DNA of 64,000 nt from an uncultured Alphaproteobacteria bacterium (GTDB lineage: Bacteria > Pseudomonadota > Alphaproteobacteria > Geminicoccales > Geminicoccaceae), in NCBI GenBank assembly GCA_937926445.1, contig CALBAK010000065.1:34518-98517 (forward strand), read 5' to 3'. The translations under genes were made by a program, and so were the position numbers. Below, in pieces: positions 35,200 to 44,794 of this stretch. Position 1 is the first letter of the stretch, and each line of letters starts with the position of its first letter. The notes under the pieces were generated by a model. It searched no databases. It was not told the origin of the DNA and saw only the letters and a program-made list of their open reading frames with translations.

Positions 35200-36180
35200 G
35201 TGGCCGCAGCCGACCTTCCGCCGCTCCTGATCCTGCTCGCCGGCCCGCGCGGCTTCTGTGCCGGGGTCGACCGGGCGATCCAGATCGTCGAGCGGGCCCT
35301 CGCCGAGCACGGGCCGCCCGTCTATGTGCGGCACGAGATCGTCCACAACCGCCACGTGGTCGAGGACCTCCAGCGCAAGGGCGCCGTCTTCGTGGACGAG
35401 CTCGACGAGGTGCCGGACGACGGGCTCGTCGTGTTCTCCGCTCACGGTGTGCCGAAGGCGGTGCCGGCCGAGGCCCGCCGGCGCCGCCTGCTCTACGTGG
35501 ACGCCACTTGCCCGCTCGTCTCGAAGGTCCACCGCGAGGTCGAGCGGCACCACCGCGAGGGGCGCACCGTCCTGCTCGTGGGGCATGCCGGCCATCCCGA
35601 GGTGGTGGGCACCATGGGCCAGGTGCCGGAGGGCTCGGTGCTCCTGATCGAGACGGTCGAGGACGCCGAGCGGGTCCGACCGCCCGATCCCGACCGGCTC
35701 GCCTGGTCGACCCAAACGACCCTCTCCCTGACCGACACTGCGGCGATCGTCGCGGTGTTGAAGCGCCGCTTCCCGGCGATCGAGGGTCCGCGCGGCGAGG
35801 ACATCTGTTATGCCACCACCAACCGTCAGCGGGCGGTGGCGGCCATCGCCCCCGAGGTCGACCTTTTCCTCGTCGTGGGCTCCGCCAATTCCTCGAACTC
35901 GCGCCGGCTGGTCGAGCGCGCGCTCGAGGCGGGCTGCCCGCGCGCTCGGCTCGTGGCCTGTGCCGGCGCGATCGACTGGGCCGAGCTCCTGAGCGTGCGC
36001 CGGCTCGGGCTCACCGCCGGCGCCTCCGCCCCCGAGCACCTGGTCGAGGGCGTGATCGCGGCCTGCCGGGAGCGTTTCGCCGTCACCGTCGAGGAGCGCC
36101 GGCTGATCGAGGAGCGCGTGGTCTTCAAGCCGCCGCCCACCCCGCGCCGGCCGGTCGCCGTCACCGGGACCGACGGCTGA
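35200..36180 (+). CDS. ispH: 4-hydroxy-3-methylbut-2-enyl diphosphate reductase
   Basis: Last step of the MEP isoprenoid pathway: an iron-sulfur enzyme converting HMBPP to IPP and DMAPP. The 326-residue protein has the three cluster cysteines in [16 protein letters not shown] and [10 protein letters not shown], plus HEIVHN, SAHGVP, GHAGHPE and GSANSSNS substrate residues. GTG at 35200 gives the usual N-terminus ([18 protein letters not shown]); an upstream extension to 35074 is possible but lacks homology. Followed by thrB and rnhA, a common alphaproteobacterial order. Confidence 0.96.
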   Translation: MAAADLPPLLILLAGPRGFCAGVDRAIQIVERALAEHGPPVYVRHEIVHNRHVVEDLQRKGAVFVDELDEVPDDGLVVFSAHGVPKAVPAEARRRRLLYVDATCPLVSKVHREVERHHREGRTVLLVGHAGHPEVVGTMGQVPEGSVLLIETVEDAERVRPPDPDRLAWSTQTTLSLTDTAAIVAVLKRRFPAIEGPRGEDICYATTNRQRAVAAIAPEVDLFLVVGSANSSNSRRLVERALEAGCPRARLVACAGAIDWAELLSVRRLGLTAGASAPEHLVEGVIAACRERFAVTVEERRLIEERVVFKPPPTPRRPVAVTGTDG

Positions 36181-36184
36181 GCCG

Positions 36185-37147
36185 ATGGCCGTCTACACCG
36201 AGGTCGAGCCGGGCGAACTGCGCCGGTTCCTCGCCGCCTACGATCTGGGCGAGCTCGTCGCGCTGGTCGGCATCCGGGAGGGAGTCGAGAACACCAATTT
36301 CCGCCTCGAGACCACACTCGGCCGCTTCATATTGACGATCTACGAGAAGCGGGTCGACCCCGCCGATCTGCCCTTCTTTCTGGGTCTCATGCTGCACCTG
36401 GCCGAGCACGGCCTGCCCTGCCCGCTGCCGGTGCGCGGCCGCGACGGGGCGATGCTGCGGCGGCTCGCCGGCAAGCCCGCGGCGATCGTGAGTTTCCTCG
36501 AGGGCAAGAGCGTGCGGCGGATCGAGCCCGTGCACTGCGCCGCCGTGGGCGGTGCCCTCGCTTCCCTGCATCTGGCCGGCCGCGGCTTCCCACTGCGACG
36601 GCCGAACGCGCTCGGACCCGAAGGCTGGCGGCGGCTGCTCGAGGCGACCGGGGCACGGGCCGACGAGGTCGCCCCGGGCCTCGCGCAGGAGCTCGCGGCC
36701 GAGCTCGAGACGCTCGAGCGGCGCTGGCCCGGCGGGCTGCCGGCCGGGGTGATCCACGCCGACCTGTTCCCCGACAACGTCTTCTTCGAGGGCGAGCGGG
36801 TCAGCGGCCTGATCGACTTCTACTTCGCCTGCGACGATCTGTTGGCCTACGATCTCGCCATCTGCCTCAATGCCTGGTGCTTCGAGAGCGACGGCGCCTT
36901 CAACGTCACCAAGGCTCGGGCGCTTCTGGTCGGCTACGAGGCGCGCCGGGCGCTCCTTCCCGAGGAGATCGAGGCGCTGCCGATCCTGGCCAGGGGTGCC
37001 GCGCTGCGCTTTCTCGCGACGCGGCTCTACGACTGGCTCAACCGGGTGCCGGGGGCGCTCGTCAAGCCCAAGGACCCGCTCGAATATCTCGCCAAGCTGC
37101 GCTTCCACCGTTCGGTCGGAGGCCCCGCTGCCTATGGCCTCGGCTGA
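36185..37147 (+). CDS. thrB: Homoserine kinase (APH-fold ThrB)
   Basis: Phosphorylates homoserine in threonine synthesis; this version has the aminoglycoside phosphotransferase fold found in Proteobacteria. The 320-residue protein has [11 protein letters not shown] at the ATP-binding N-lobe, [20 protein letters not shown] (catalytic Asp and metal Asn, about residues 195-207) and [14 protein letters not shown] start is four bases after the ispH stop; the end overlaps the rnhA start by 14 bases, so the three genes form an operon. Confidence 0.95.
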   Translation: MAVYTEVEPGELRRFLAAYDLGELVALVGIREGVENTNFRLETTLGRFILTIYEKRVDPADLPFFLGLMLHLAEHGLPCPLPVRGRDGAMLRRLAGKPAAIVSFLEGKSVRRIEPVHCAAVGGALASLHLAGRGFPLRRPNALGPEGWRRLLEATGARADEVAPGLAQELAAELETLERRWPGGLPAGVIHADLFPDNVFFEGERVSGLIDFYFACDDLLAYDLAICLNAWCFESDGAFNVTKARALLVGYEARRALLPEEIEALPILARGAALRFLATRLYDWLNRVPGALVKPKDPLEYLAKLRFHRSVGGPAAYGLG

Positions 37148-37718
37148 GCCGGAGCGATCGGATCCGACGACCGGCGCGGTGGTCGAGATCCACACCGATG
37201 GCGCCTGCTCGGGCAATCCCGGACCGGGCGGCTGGGCCGCGCTCTTGCGTTGGCGCGGTCACGAGAAGGAGCTTTCGGGCGGCGAGCCGCTCACTACCAA
37301 CAACCGCATGGAGCTCGTGGCGGCGATCACGGCCCTGGAAGCGCTCAAGCGGCCGATGCGGGTCCGCCTCCACACCGACAGCGAATATCTCCGTCAGGGG
37401 ATCACCCGCTGGCTGCCGGCCTGGAAGGCGCGCGGCTGGCGTACGGCCGACGAGAAGCCGGTCAAAAACCTCGATCTTTGGCAGCGGCTCGAGGCGGCCG
37501 CAGCACGGCATCGGGTCGAATGGGTCTGGACCCGTGGCCATGCCGGCGACCCTCTCAACGAGCGGGTCGACCGGCTGGCGCGGGCGGCGATCGCCGCCTT
37601 CCGCCCGCCGCGCGCCGAGAACGCCGCCTCGACGGAAGCGGCTCCGGCCCCGCCGGGCGAGGCGGCCGCTCCGCTCAGATCTGGGCGAGCAGGGTCTCGG
37701 CGGAGGACCGGTCCATGA
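37134..37718 (+). CDS. rnhA: Ribonuclease HI
   Basis: Degrades the RNA strand of RNA-DNA hybrids. Active-site acidic residues are in [17 protein letters not shown] (Asp), NRMELVAAI (Glu), LHTDSEYL (Asp) and NERVDRLAR (Asp). The catalytic core ends near residue 155; the remaining 40 residues are an Ala/Pro-rich tail that overlaps the end of the convergent peroxiredoxin gene by 44 bases. ATG at 37134 lies inside thrB, consistent with coupled translation. Confidence 0.95.
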   Translation: MASAEPERSDPTTGAVVEIHTDGACSGNPGPGGWAALLRWRGHEKELSGGEPLTTNNRMELVAAITALEALKRPMRVRLHTDSEYLRQGITRWLPAWKARGWRTADEKPVKNLDLWQRLEAAAARHRVEWVWTRGHAGDPLNERVDRLARAAIAAFRPPRAENAASTEAAPAPPGEAAAPLRSGRAGSRRRTGP

Positions 37719-38160
37719 CGCCCGGTGCCTCCTCGACGTTCAGGACCTTCACCACACCGTCCTCGACATACATGCTGTAGCGCTTCGAGCGCGTCCCGAA
37801 GCCCACGCCCGAGCCGTCGAAGTCGAGCCCGATCGCCTTGGTGAAAGTGGCGTTGCCGTCGGCCAGGAACAGGATCTTGCCGTCCGCCCCGGTCTGCTTG
37901 GCCCAAGCGTCCATGACGAAAGCGTCGTTGACCGCCACACAGGCCACCGTGTCGACCCCCTTGGCCTTGAACGCATCGAGTTGGCCGAGGAAGGAGGGCA
38001 CGTGCTTGGCGTGGCAGGTCGGGGTGAAGGCGCCCGGCACGGCGAACAATACCACCTTCTTGCCGGCGGTGAGCTCTTTCACGGTGACGTCTTTGAGCCC
38101 GTCCGGGGTGCGGATCTTGAAGGTCGCATCCGGCAGGCGGTCGCCGACGGCGATGGGCAT
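37675..38160 (-). CDS. Peroxiredoxin (Prx5/AhpE-like, glutaredoxin-type family)
   Basis: Thiol peroxidase of 161 residues that reduces hydrogen peroxide and alkyl hydroperoxides. The peroxidatic Cys is in [14 protein letters not shown] (about residue 49), with the conserved Arg later in [16 protein letters not shown]. No second cysteine in a resolving position is obvious, so it is probably of the one-Cys or glutaredoxin-dependent type. ATG at 38160 and length match the family. Single gene, convergent with rnhA. Confidence 0.94.
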   Translation of the reverse strand: MPIAVGDRLPDATFKIRTPDGLKDVTVKELTAGKKVVLFAVPGAFTPTCHAKHVPSFLGQLDAFKAKGVDTVACVAVNDAFVMDAWAKQTGADGKILFLADGNATFTKAIGLDFDGSGVGFGTRSKRYSMYVEDGVVKVLNVEEAPGVMDRSSAETLLAQI

Positions 38161-38333
38161 GAGGCGGATCTCCTGATCTCGGTTCGGCCGGCCCGAGCCG
38201 GCGGGCGGAACATGGCGCCGCGCATCGCTCGCGGCAACCGCCCGGCCGCCGGGCCGTCAATCCTTTCGTAACCGAGTCGGGCCTAGAAGAGACGAGCCGG
38301 CTGTGGTGCCGGTGCCCCTTCTCCGGAGGCCGC

Positions 38334-39362
38334 TTGCCCGCCCTTCTGCGAACGCTCGTCGTCCTGCTCGCACCACTCGCGCTCCTGTCGGGCGCGCTCG
38401 CCGCACCGGCGGGGCACGCCGCGACCCCGCGCGCCGGCGAGCTCCTGTCCGATGCGCTCCTCTGCCGCGATCGGATCGCCCGCATCGAGCGCGCCGAGGG
38501 TCTGCCCGCGGGCCTGTTGCAGGCCATCGCGCTCGCCGAATCCGGCCGTTTCGACGCCGAGCGGCGGCTGCTCCTTCCCTGGCCCTGGACGGTCAATGCC
38601 GGCGGCGAATCGGCCTATCTCGCGAGCAAGGCCGAGGCGATCCGCCACGTCGAGCGGTTGCGCGCCCAGGGCCGGACGAACATCGATGTCGGCTGCCTGC
38701 AGATCAATCTGGGTTGGCACCCGGAAGCCTTCCCCGACCTCGAGGCGGCCTTCGACCCCGAGACCAATGCCGCCTACGCCGCCGCCTTCCTGCAGACGCT
38801 GCGCGAGGAGGCGGGCAATTGGGAGCTCGCCGTGGAGCGCTACCACTCGCGCGACCCCGAGCGCGGTCCGAGCTATCGCGAGCGCGTCTGGCGGCACTGG
38901 GCCGCGCTCGGAAACGGCGCGGCCGTCCCCGAGCCGGCCCGACCACCGGTCCCGGCGACGGTCGTGGCCGGCCGCCGGTCGACCGTCCCGGAGCGGCCCC
39001 TCGCGATGACGCCGGTGCGCGACGCGGCGATCGAACGGGCGGCCCTCCAGTCGGTCAACCGGCTCGCCGCACGCCAGACCTGGCGCTGGCTGCAGCTCCA
39101 GACCCCCCTTGCGGGCGGTCCGCTCGGCAGCCCGCCGCCGGCGGTCGTGGCGGCGCTCGATCCGGCCACAGCGGAGCCCGCCGCCGGTGCGCTCGTGCCG
39201 ACGGCACTCTTGCGCCGGCCCGCGGTTTTCGCGGGTCCGGGGCGGCCCTCCCCGCTGGTCGGTCCCGGGCGGATCCCCGGCCTCGTGACGGTACGCCCAG
39301 GGCGGCCGCCGTCGACGCCGCCGTCCGCTGCTGGCCCGCGGCGGCTCGCGAGCGCGTCTTGA
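38334..39362 (+). CDS. Exported lytic transglycosylase-like protein
   Basis: Signal peptide ([23 protein letters not shown]) followed by a lysozyme-like transglycosylase domain: [19 protein letters not shown] with the likely catalytic Glu (about residue 68), [13 protein letters not shown] and the [12 protein letters not shown] segment. Such enzymes cut peptidoglycan glycan strands in the periplasm, for growth or for passage of flagella and secretion machines. After about residue 200 the C-terminal 140 residues are Pro/Ala/Arg-rich and unlike any domain I recognise. The start is TTG at 38334. No flagellar or secretion genes are nearby. Confidence 0.85.
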   Translation: MPALLRTLVVLLAPLALLSGALAAPAGHAATPRAGELLSDALLCRDRIARIERAEGLPAGLLQAIALAESGRFDAERRLLLPWPWTVNAGGESAYLASKAEAIRHVERLRAQGRTNIDVGCLQINLGWHPEAFPDLEAAFDPETNAAYAAAFLQTLREEAGNWELAVERYHSRDPERGPSYRERVWRHWAALGNGAAVPEPARPPVPATVVAGRRSTVPERPLAMTPVRDAAIERAALQSVNRLAARQTWRWLQLQTPLAGGPLGSPPPAVVAALDPATAEPAAGALVPTALLRRPAVFAGPGRPSPLVGPGRIPGLVTVRPGRPPSTPPSAAGPRRLASAS

Positions 39363-39393
39363 GTGCCGGGCGAAGCGGGCCTATCTCGACGGC

Positions 39394-39969
39394 ATGGCCA
39401 GGATCGCCCATACCGCGGGCCATCTGACCGGCATGCTGCTGATCGCCATGCCGGGGATGCCGGATCCGCGCTTCGCCCGAAGCGTGATCTATCTCTGCGC
39501 CCATTCGGCCGAGGGGGCGATGGGCCTCGTCGTCAACCAGATCGCCCCCGGCGTTTCGCTGCCACGGGTGGTCGAGCAGCTCGGCATCCGGCCGGAGATC
39601 GACCTCTCGGGCCTCAAGGTGCACGTGGGTGGTCCGGTCGAGACCGGGCGAGGTTTCGTGCTGCACAGCCCCGATTACGTCCAAGAGAGCACGCTCGTGA
39701 TCGACGACCGGTTCGCGCTCACCGCGACGGTCGACGTGCTCAAGGCGATCGCCGAGGGCGGCGGGCCGCGGCGCAAGGTGTTCGCGCTCGGCTATGCGGG
39801 CTGGGCACCCGGCCAGCTCGACGCCGAAATCCAGGCCAACGGCTGGCTCGTGGCACCGGCCGACGAGGAGCTCGTCTTCGGCGGCGAGGACGAGAGCAAG
39901 TGGCAGCGGGCGCTCGCCCGCCTGGGTGTCGACCCGGCCTCGCTCTCGACCACCGCTGGCCGCGCCTGA
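39394..39969 (+). CDS. YqgE/AlgH family protein (UPF0301)
   Basis: Conserved protein of 191 residues with the family's [39 protein letters not shown] opening, [17 protein letters not shown] in the middle and [21 protein letters not shown] near residue 130. Its molecular role is not settled; in Pseudomonas AlgH affects alginate and other virulence regulators. ATG start at 39394, 31 bases after the transglycosylase. Confidence 0.95.
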   Translation: MARIAHTAGHLTGMLLIAMPGMPDPRFARSVIYLCAHSAEGAMGLVVNQIAPGVSLPRVVEQLGIRPEIDLSGLKVHVGGPVETGRGFVLHSPDYVQESTLVIDDRFALTATVDVLKAIAEGGGPRRKVFALGYAGWAPGQLDAEIQANGWLVAPADEELVFGGEDESKWQRALARLGVDPASLSTTAGRA

Positions 39970-40285
39970 ACGGCCTCTCCCGACGGCGATCTCCCCGCCC
40001 GGTTCGCCTGCCCCCGGGAGCTCGCGGCCCGACCCTCTGCGGAGCGCCGCCCACTTCTTGGGCCGCCGAGTGGTCGCACGGGAGCGGGGCGTCCGCACCG
40101 GCGGACGACGACGGTATCGGAGCGACCGGCGAGCGCGGCCGAGTTCGGCCATCCCCGGAACGCGGTGGTGCGAACGCCATATCCGCGCTCGGGAGAGCCC
40201 GCCGGGCACCGGCGAGGCCGGGCCGCGGCCGGCAGGGGTGCCCGGGGTCGAAGCCCGAGCGACCGTCGCCTCGAGTCGCCCCCGC
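39970..40285. other. Intergenic stretch between convergent yqgE and rpoH
   Basis: About 316 bases with no convincing gene; the open frames are antisense or arginine-rich shadows. Only weak short inverted repeats (for example GTCCGC/GCGGAC near 40093-40108) are visible, and no clear terminator. Confidence 0.4.
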
Positions 40286-41206
40286 TCAGTCGGCGGGGGG
40301 CGGCGGCAAGCTCGGCAGAGGCCGGTCCGCGGCCTGGCGGGCGAGCTCCGCTTCTGCCGCCTGCATCGCCTTCTGCAGTTTCTCGAAGGCGCGGACCTCG
40401 ATCTGCCGGACCCGCTCCCGCGAGATCCCGTACTTGGCCGACAACTCCTCGAGCGTGGCCGGCTCTTCCTTGAGCCGACGCTCGGTCAGGATGTGCCGCT
40501 CGCGCTCGTTCAAGACCTTCATCGCATCGGCCAGGAGCGCCTTGCGGTGCTCGAGCTCGTCGGCCTCGGCGAGCTCGTTCTCCTGTCCCGCCCGCTCGTC
40601 GACCAGCCAATCCTGCCACTCGCTCTCGCTGTCGGTGCGGAGCGCCGCGTTCAGCGAATGGTCCGGCCCCTCGAGCCGACGGTTCATCTCGATGACCTCT
40701 TGCTCGGTCACCTCGAGGGTCTCGGCGATCTGCTTGACCGCCTCGGGGCTCAGATCACCCCCCTCGATCGCCTGCATCTGCGACTTGAGCCGGCGGAGGT
40801 TGAAGAAGAGCTTCTTCTGGGCGGCCGTGGTGCCGAGCTTCACGAGCGACCAGGAATGCAGAATGTATTCCTGGATGGCCGCCCGGATCCACCACATGGC
40901 GTAGGTGGCGAGGCGGAAGCCGCGGTCCGGCTCGAACCGCTTGACCGCCTGCATGAGACCGACGTTGCCTTCGGAGATGATCTCGTTCATGGGCAGACCG
41001 TAGCCGCGATAGCCCATGGCGATCTTGGCGACCAGGCGGAGATGGCTGGTGACGAGCTTGTGCGCCGCCTCGACGTCCTCGTGCTCGCGCCAGCGCTTCG
41101 CCAGCATGTATTCCTCCTCCGCGTCCAGCATCGGGAAGCGGCGGATCTCGTCGAGGTAGCGTGCGAGCCCGCTGCCCTCGGCGGGTACGATCGGCAGGCT
41201 GGCCAT
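40286..41206 (-). CDS. rpoH: RNA polymerase heat-shock sigma factor (sigma-32)
   Basis: Directs RNA polymerase to heat-shock promoters. The 306-residue protein has region 2.1-2.4 (HKLVTSHLRLVAKIAMGYRGYGLPMNEIISEGNVGLMQAVKRFEP and FRLATYAMWWIRAAIQEYIL), the RpoH box-like stretch around SLVKLGTTAAQKKLFFNLRRLK, and region 4.2 (TLEELSAKYGISRERVRQIEVRAFEKLQ). The RpoH box QKKLFFNLR distinguishes it from other sigma factors. ATG at 41206. It follows rluD on the same strand, a frequent alphaproteobacterial arrangement. The hsp20 gene at 44795 is a likely target. Confidence 0.96.
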   Translation of the reverse strand: MASLPIVPAEGSGLARYLDEIRRFPMLDAEEEYMLAKRWREHEDVEAAHKLVTSHLRLVAKIAMGYRGYGLPMNEIISEGNVGLMQAVKRFEPDRGFRLATYAMWWIRAAIQEYILHSWSLVKLGTTAAQKKLFFNLRRLKSQMQAIEGGDLSPEAVKQIAETLEVTEQEVIEMNRRLEGPDHSLNAALRTDSESEWQDWLVDERAGQENELAEADELEHRKALLADAMKVLNERERHILTERRLKEEPATLEELSAKYGISRERVRQIEVRAFEKLQKAMQAAEAELARQAADRPLPSLPPPPAD

Positions 41207-41305
41207 CCGATGAAGCTCCGTTCAGGCGGCCCGGGCCGCGCGGGGCGGCGGACACGCCGTCGCGCGGCCACCCGGCCGCGCCTCGAGGTCCCTCCACAAC
41301 TTAGC

Positions 41306-42265
41306 CTAGGTTCGCAGGAGCGCAAGCAACTCGCCGAAGAGTGGCGGCACCGGCGCCTCGAAGCGCAGCCGCTCGCCGCTCACCGGATGGACGAAGCCCA
41401 ATGTCCGGGCGTGCAGCGCCAACCGGTCGAGCCGGGCGATCCGACTGCGGGCGGCGGGCGACAGACGGGCCGGCAAGCGCGGCCCGTAGAGCCGGTCGCC
41501 CACGATCGGATGGCCGATGTGCGCGAGATGGACGCGGATCTGGTGGGTCCGGCCGGTTTCGAGCTCGAGCTCCAGGCGGGCGGCGGCGAGACCCGCGGCC
41601 TCGCGGAGCCGATAGCGGGTGACCGCCCGCTTGCCGCCTTCGATCACCGCCATCTTGAGCCGGTTGCGCGGGTCGCGGCCGATCGGCCGGTCGATCCGGC
41701 CGGAGGCCGCGGCCGGCACGCCGAACACGATCGCCTCGTAGATCCGCTCGACGCTGTGCACGGTGAACTGGGCGGCGAGCCCCTGATGGGCACGGTCGTT
41801 CTTGGCGACCACGAGCACGCCCGACACGTCGCGGTCGAGCCGGTGGACGATGCCCGGTCGGCGCACCCCGCCGATGCCGGAGAGACTCGCCCCGCAATGG
41901 GCGAGGAGCGCGTTGACGAGCGTGCCTTCGCCGTGGCCGGGTGCGGGATGGACGACCTGCCCGGCCGGCTTGACGATCACGAGCAGATGCTCGTCCTCGA
42001 AGAGGATATCGAGCGGCATCGCTTCCGGCCGCGGTCGTGCCTCGACCGGCGGGGGGATCCGGATTTCGATCGGTGGGCCCGGCTTTACCCGCGAGCCCGG
42101 CTCCGCTAACGGCTGGCCGGCGCGCGTCACCCGCCCCTCGAGCACGAGGGCCTTGATGCGCGAGCGGGAGAGATCCGGGAGCCGCCGGCCGAGCAGCCGG
42201 TCGAGCCGCTCGCCGACCTCTTCCGCGCCGATCTCGAGCCGCTCGAGCCGGTCGCGGCCGCTCAT
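41306..42265 (-). CDS. rluD: 23S rRNA pseudouridine synthase (RluD family)
   Basis: Isomerises specific uridines of 23S rRNA helix 69. The 319-residue protein has an N-terminal S4 RNA-binding domain (ERLDRLLGRRLPDLSRSRIKALVLEGRVTRAG), the linker FEDEHLLVIVKPAGQVVHPAPGH, the catalytic motif VHRLDRDVSGVLVVAKND with the nucleophilic Asp (usual sequence HRLDKDTSG), and GRTHQIRVHLAHIGHPIVGDRLYG. ATG at 42265. About 100 bases separate it from rpoH downstream. Confidence 0.94.
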   Translation of the reverse strand: MSGRDRLERLEIGAEEVGERLDRLLGRRLPDLSRSRIKALVLEGRVTRAGQPLAEPGSRVKPGPPIEIRIPPPVEARPRPEAMPLDILFEDEHLLVIVKPAGQVVHPAPGHGEGTLVNALLAHCGASLSGIGGVRRPGIVHRLDRDVSGVLVVAKNDRAHQGLAAQFTVHSVERIYEAIVFGVPAAASGRIDRPIGRDPRNRLKMAVIEGGKRAVTRYRLREAAGLAAARLELELETGRTHQIRVHLAHIGHPIVGDRLYGPRLPARLSPAARSRIARLDRLALHARTLGFVHPVSGERLRFEAPVPPLFGELLALLRT

Positions 42266-42349
42266 CCCGCGACACCCTCGAAGCGGCCTTCGGTCGAGCC
42301 GCGGCCGGTGCCGCGGAGGCCGCGCCGGTCGGCCTCGCTGGAGCCCCTC

Positions 42350-42712
42350 ATGGTCGCCGATCCCTGGATCCGTGCGCTCAAGATCTTCGTGGTGCTGGCA
42401 GGGGTCGTCATCCTGGCCGGTAGCGGCGCGCTCGTCTGGCTGCTCGCCACGGGTGTCGGTCGCGACGCACCGACGTCCGCCGCCGCGCGCCTCGCTCCGG
42501 CAGCCGAACCGGCCGTGCCGGCCGCGACACCGCCGCCGGTCGTGGCCGACCTGCCGCTGCCCGCGGGTGCGGCGATCCTCGATCTGGCGAGCGAGCAGGA
42601 CCGGATCGTCCTCTTGCTGCGCACACCGGGCGGGCAGGACTATCTCGCCGTGATCGACGCCGCAACCGGCACGCGCCGCGCGCTTCTGCGGATCGTGCCC
42701 GAGAAGCCTTGA
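42350..42712 (+). CDS. DUF6476 family membrane-anchored protein
   Basis: Small protein of 120 residues with one N-terminal transmembrane helix (about residues 8-34) preceded by DPWIRALKIFV, a Pro/Ala-rich linker and a C-terminal beta-rich domain (ILDLASEQDRIVLLLRTPGGQDYLAVIDAATG). This layout and the position divergent from rluD match DUF6476, an alphaproteobacterial family of unknown role. ATG at 42350 is preferred over an upstream GTG at 42308. Confidence 0.8.
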   Translation: MVADPWIRALKIFVVLAGVVILAGSGALVWLLATGVGRDAPTSAAARLAPAAEPAVPAATPPPVVADLPLPAGAAILDLASEQDRIVLLLRTPGGQDYLAVIDAATGTRRALLRIVPEKP

Positions 42713-42721
42713 GGGGAAGCC

Positions 42722-44062
42722 GTGCCGCGCTCCGGGCGGCAGCAGGCGGCCCGACCGGGCCATGTGGAGGGGCTCGCCGGCGCGGTCGAGCGGGAGGTCG
42801 CGATCGAGCGCCTCGGTGCTGCGGGCGACGGGATCGCCCGGCTCGGAAATGCCAGCGTTTATGTACCGTTCGCTCTACCCGCCGAGCGCTGGCGGGTGCG
42901 CATCCTGCCCGGCGAGCGGCGGGTGCGGCCGATCGAGCGCCTCTCGGGGCCGCCCCGGCCTCCGCCCCCCTGCCCGCATTTCGGCCGCTGCGGCGGCTGC
43001 GCCCTGCAGCATCTGGATGCGGCCGCCTACGCGGCCTTCAAGCGCGAACGGATCCTGGAGCCGCTCGCCCGGGTGGGCCTCGGGCCGGCGGAGCTGCTGC
43101 CGACCGCCGCCTCGCCCGGGGGCTCGCGTCGCAGGCTGCGCCTCGCCTTCGCGGCCGGCCGGAGCGGCCCGCTTCGGCTCGGCTTTCGGGTGCGCGCGAG
43201 TCGGGAAATCGAGCCGCTCCGCCGTTGTCCGATCGCCCGACCGGAGCTCGAGGGGCTCCTCGTGCCGCTCGCCGAAGCGCTCGGCGAGGTCGAGCTCGTC
43301 CGCCGGGCGGGTGCAGGCGAGGTCGTGGCGACCCGGTTCGAGGCCGGGGTCGACCTCCTGCTGCTCCTGGAAGGCACGGCCGGCCTCGTCGATCGCCAGC
43401 GGCTCGCCGATCTCGCGAGCCGGCTCGACCTCGCCCGGCTCGCCCTCGGCGCCCCGGGAGGGCCGGTCGAGCCCGTCACCGTCCGCCGGCCGCCCCGCCT
43501 GTGGTTCGGAAAGGTCGCCGTGGAGCCGCCGCCCGGTGCCTTCCTCCAGGCGACCGAGGAGGGCGAGCGGGCGCTCGTGGCGGCGGTCGGCCGCTGGGTG
43601 CCGGAAGGGGCCCGGCTGGTCGATCTCTATGCGGGCCTGGGTGCGCTCTCGCTTCCGCATCTGCCGCGGCTTTCGAGGCTCGAGCTGGTCGAGGGCGAGG
43701 CCCCGGTGGTGGCCGCCGTCGAACGGGCGCTGGCCGGTCGGCCACGAGTCCGTGCGGTCCGTCGCGATCTCGCCCGCGATCCTCTGCGGCCGGCCGAGCT
43801 CGCCGGCTTCGATGCGGTGCTGCTCGACCCGCCGCGAGCCGGGGCCGCCGCCCAGTGCGCGATGCTCGCGCAGTCGACCGTGCCGCGCCTCGTCTATGCG
43901 AGCTGCGATCCGGGCAGCTTCGCCCGCGACGCCCGCACCCTCGCCACGGCCGGCTTCCGGCTCGAGGCGCTGCAGCCGGTCGATCAGTTCCTCTGGTCGG
44001 CCGAGATGGAGCTCGTCGCCCTCTTTCTGCGCGGGGGGCCGCGACCGGCTGCCGCGGCTTGA
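42722..44062 (+). CDS. Class I SAM-dependent RNA methyltransferase (RumA/TrmA-like, m5U)
   Basis: Methylates C5 of a uridine in 23S rRNA (RlmD-type) or tRNA. The 446-residue protein has an N-terminal TRAM-like region (IERLGAAGDGIARLGNASVYVPFALP), four cysteines for a 4Fe-4S cluster (CPHFGRCGGCALQHL and a later RCPIA), a SAM motif VDLYAGLGALSLP, LLDPPRAGA and the catalytic Cys in YASCDPGSFARD. Length fits RumA. It starts nine bases after the DUF6476 gene, so both are probably co-transcribed. Confidence 0.92.
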   Translation: MPRSGRQQAARPGHVEGLAGAVEREVAIERLGAAGDGIARLGNASVYVPFALPAERWRVRILPGERRVRPIERLSGPPRPPPPCPHFGRCGGCALQHLDAAAYAAFKRERILEPLARVGLGPAELLPTAASPGGSRRRLRLAFAAGRSGPLRLGFRVRASREIEPLRRCPIARPELEGLLVPLAEALGEVELVRRAGAGEVVATRFEAGVDLLLLLEGTAGLVDRQRLADLASRLDLARLALGAPGGPVEPVTVRRPPRLWFGKVAVEPPPGAFLQATEEGERALVAAVGRWVPEGARLVDLYAGLGALSLPHLPRLSRLELVEGEAPVVAAVERALAGRPRVRAVRRDLARDPLRPAELAGFDAVLLDPPRAGAAAQCAMLAQSTVPRLVYASCDPGSFARDARTLATAGFRLEALQPVDQFLWSAEMELVALFLRGGPRPAAAA

Positions 44063-44104
44063 TTCGTGCGAGAGGCGCCGCTACATAGCGCGCGTCGCGC
44101 AGCC

Positions 44105-44180
44105 GTCCCCTTCGTCTAGCGGCCTAGGACGTCGCCCTCTCACGGCGAAAACAGGGGTTCGAGTCCCCTAGGGGACGCCA
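44105..44180 (+). tRNA. tRNA-Glu (anticodon CTC)
   Basis: Complete 76-base tRNA with encoded CCA. The acceptor stem GTCCCCT pairs with AGGGGAC, the anticodon loop CCTCTCAC holds CTC (reads GAG, by far the commonest Glu codon in these genes), and the T-arm contains GGGGTTCGAGTCCCC. It lies 42 bases after the methyltransferase gene. Confidence 0.96.
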
Positions 44181-44288
44181 ACCGCTCGCTCCGATCGGGC
44201 GTGCGGCGGGTCGGTCGAAACGTCCGTTCCTCGCCGTCGCATCGCGTGTCGAAGAGGTTGGTCGGTGGCCGTCGTTCGCCTCCGACCG

Positions 44289-44774
44289 TCAGGGCGCGCG
44301 CAGGCTCGAGGCGTAGGGGCGCGGCCGCGCGGTCCGAACGGGTAGCGCTACGATATCGACCTCGAGGCCGTGTCGGGTGGCCCAGGCGAGCGCGGATTCG
44401 ACACTCGGGAAATCGAGCCGGACCTGGTCGCGGGGATCGCCGCCGCCGCACCAACCCGTGAGCCGGTCGGGCAGCGAGGGGCGGACCGGCTCGAACTCGA
44501 GCCGCCAGCGCGGCCGCAGACAGGGTGCGGAGCTCGGCGCCGGGCAGATAGACGGGCGGATCCGACAGCGAGCACCGCGCCAGAGGCTCTCAAGGTGATT
44601 GGCGGGCGGGACGAAGGATCGATCGGCGGTCGAGGCCGGCTTCGGCCCGAGCTCCGGACTCGCGCTCCGCGGATACGAGCGGTCGGCTGTGGGCGGGATG
44701 GAACGGCGCGTTTCGGGTGAACACACGCGCCCGGCCGCGCGCCGGCCGACCGGGCGCTCGAGCACCGCCGCCAA
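44289..44774 (-). CDS. Complex I accessory subunit, NDUFS4-like (ETC_C1)
   Basis: The C-terminal 90 residues match the alphaproteobacterial homologue of the mitochondrial NDUFS4 subunit: WRLEFEPVRPSLPDRLTGWCGGGDPRDQVRL, then SVESALAWATRHGLEVDIV and a final RPYASSL. Family members are about 100 residues, attach to the matrix/cytoplasmic arm of NADH dehydrogenase and usually start with an (A)xIYxP motif. Here that motif appears only in another frame (PVYLPGAE near 44565), and the long N-terminus opened by a TTG at 44774 is unlikely. The true start, or a frameshift near 44540, is unresolved. Confidence 0.55.
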   Translation of the reverse strand: MAAVLERPVGRRAAGRVCSPETRRSIPPTADRSYPRSASPELGPKPASTADRSFVPPANHLESLWRGARCRIRPSICPAPSSAPCLRPRWRLEFEPVRPSLPDRLTGWCGGGDPRDQVRLDFPSVESALAWATRHGLEVDIVALPVRTARPRPYASSLRAP

Positions 44775-44794
44775 GGGACGCGGTCCCCGGTGGC

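Noticed and set aside
33837..36335. 832-codon plus-strand frame
   Set aside because: Antisense of the Bcr/CflA transporter and out of frame with ispH.
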